From Virgibacillus halotolerans (lineage in GTDB: Bacteria; Bacillota; Bacilli; Bacillales; Amphibacillaceae), in the NCBI RefSeq assembly GCF_016908515.1, contig NZ_JAFBEA010000001.1:372001-436000 (forward strand): a DNA stretch of 64,000 nt. The letters are read 5' to 3'. This document shows, piece by piece, positions 63,950-64,000 of this stretch. The first letter of the stretch is position 1, and each line of letters begins with the position of its first letter. The notes under the pieces were generated by a model. That model did no database searches. It was given only the letters and a program-made list of their open reading frames with translations, and was not told where the DNA came from. Made by a program: the position numbers and the translations under genes.

Positions 63950-64000
63950 TTAGGCTTGTGGAGCATCAAAGTTAGTATCAGAAATGATACCAATAGCGTC
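63950..64000 (-). CDS. 3' end of a further phage gene (partial)
   Basis: Sixteen codons (reading DAIGIISDTNFDAPQA) and TAA at 63950-63952 are in the window; the rest lies beyond the right edge. From its place it is a head gene, perhaps the major capsid protein, but too little is visible to say. Confidence 0.5.
   Translation of the reverse strand, partial: DAIGIISDTNFDAPQA

Larger units (their letters stand above)
29215..64000. mobile_element. SPbeta-like prophage, one end (continues beyond the window)
   Basis: Everything right of the pdp junction is phage: lysis genes, a contractionless long-tail module (beta-helix tailspike, Tal, Dit, tape measure with SLT and M23 domains, tail tube), tail-completion genes and head-proximal genes. 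The gene order amidase, holins, tailspike region, Dit, giant CwlP/YomI-type tape measure, YomM/YomN is that of SPbeta. All genes except pdp read leftward. The element carries a group I intron and two homing-type endonucleases. The integrase, repressor and replication genes must lie further right. Confidence 0.92.

Noticed and set aside
1-64000. CRISPR arrays, tRNA or rRNA genes, insertion sequences
   Set aside because: No regularly spaced direct repeats, cloverleaf-like segments, rRNA motifs or transposase genes were seen in either strand.

Overview
The window looks like a chromosome segment of a low-GC, spore-forming Bacillaceae. The branched-chain keto acid (bkd) operon, spoIIM, fur, xerD and the drm-pupG-pdp nucleoside operon occur in the order known from the Bacillus group, and the protein sequences suggest a relative of Oceanobacillus or Virgibacillus rather than Bacillus subtilis itself. 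Genus is inference. No rRNA, tRNA or CRISPR array was seen.

Region 1 (1-29,214) is ordinary chromosome. bkdR and a canonical sigma-54 promoter drive bcd, buk, lpdV, bkdAA, bkdAB and bkdB, which degrade Leu/Ile/Val to branched acyl-CoA. The ptb gene normally found first in this operon seems to be reduced to a scar of about 130 bp. Next come brxB, yqjA, the miniprotein gene prli42, yqjE, the Y-family polymerase gene polYA, a leftward block (aldehyde dehydrogenase, rnz, namA, a glycerophosphodiester phosphodiesterase), a RocB-like peptidase, a short-chain dehydrogenase, yqkB, yqkF, nudF, an endonuclease Q gene, spoIIM, fur (with a PerR box and a strong promoter), yqzK, xerD, drm and pupG.

Region 2 (about 29,215-64,000, running off the right edge) is one end of a large SPbeta-like prophage integrated inside the host pdp gene at the KHSTGGVGD motif. 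The first phage gene is a complete but divergent pdp in the same orientation. It sits immediately behind the broken host gene, with its ribosome binding site overlapping the stop of the chimeric ORF, so the prophage appears to restore the function it destroys. All other phage genes read leftward. In transcription order from the right edge they are: head-proximal genes with a free-standing HNH endonuclease, neck and tail-completion genes, the tail tube with a CCC-TAA +1 frameshift site leading into a split fibronectin III domain, a probable tail chaperone, yomN/yomM-like genes, a lysogenic-type cassette (lipoprotein plus PIN toxin-antitoxin, each with a consensus sigma-A promoter), the tape measure gene interrupted by a group I intron carrying a Vsr-like (EDxHD) endonuclease, Dit, a 2250-residue Tal-like protein, a beta-helix tailspike, small accessory structural genes, and the lysis genes (XhlA/BhlA-like, an extra membrane protein, phi-LC3-type holin, amidase).

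The most notable points are the pdp replacement, the intron in the tape measure gene, the double recoding puzzle at the tail tube/FN3 junction, the ptb scar, and a tyrosine recombinase homologue with a substituted catalytic arginine. Homology statements rest on motif recognition by eye; no search was run.
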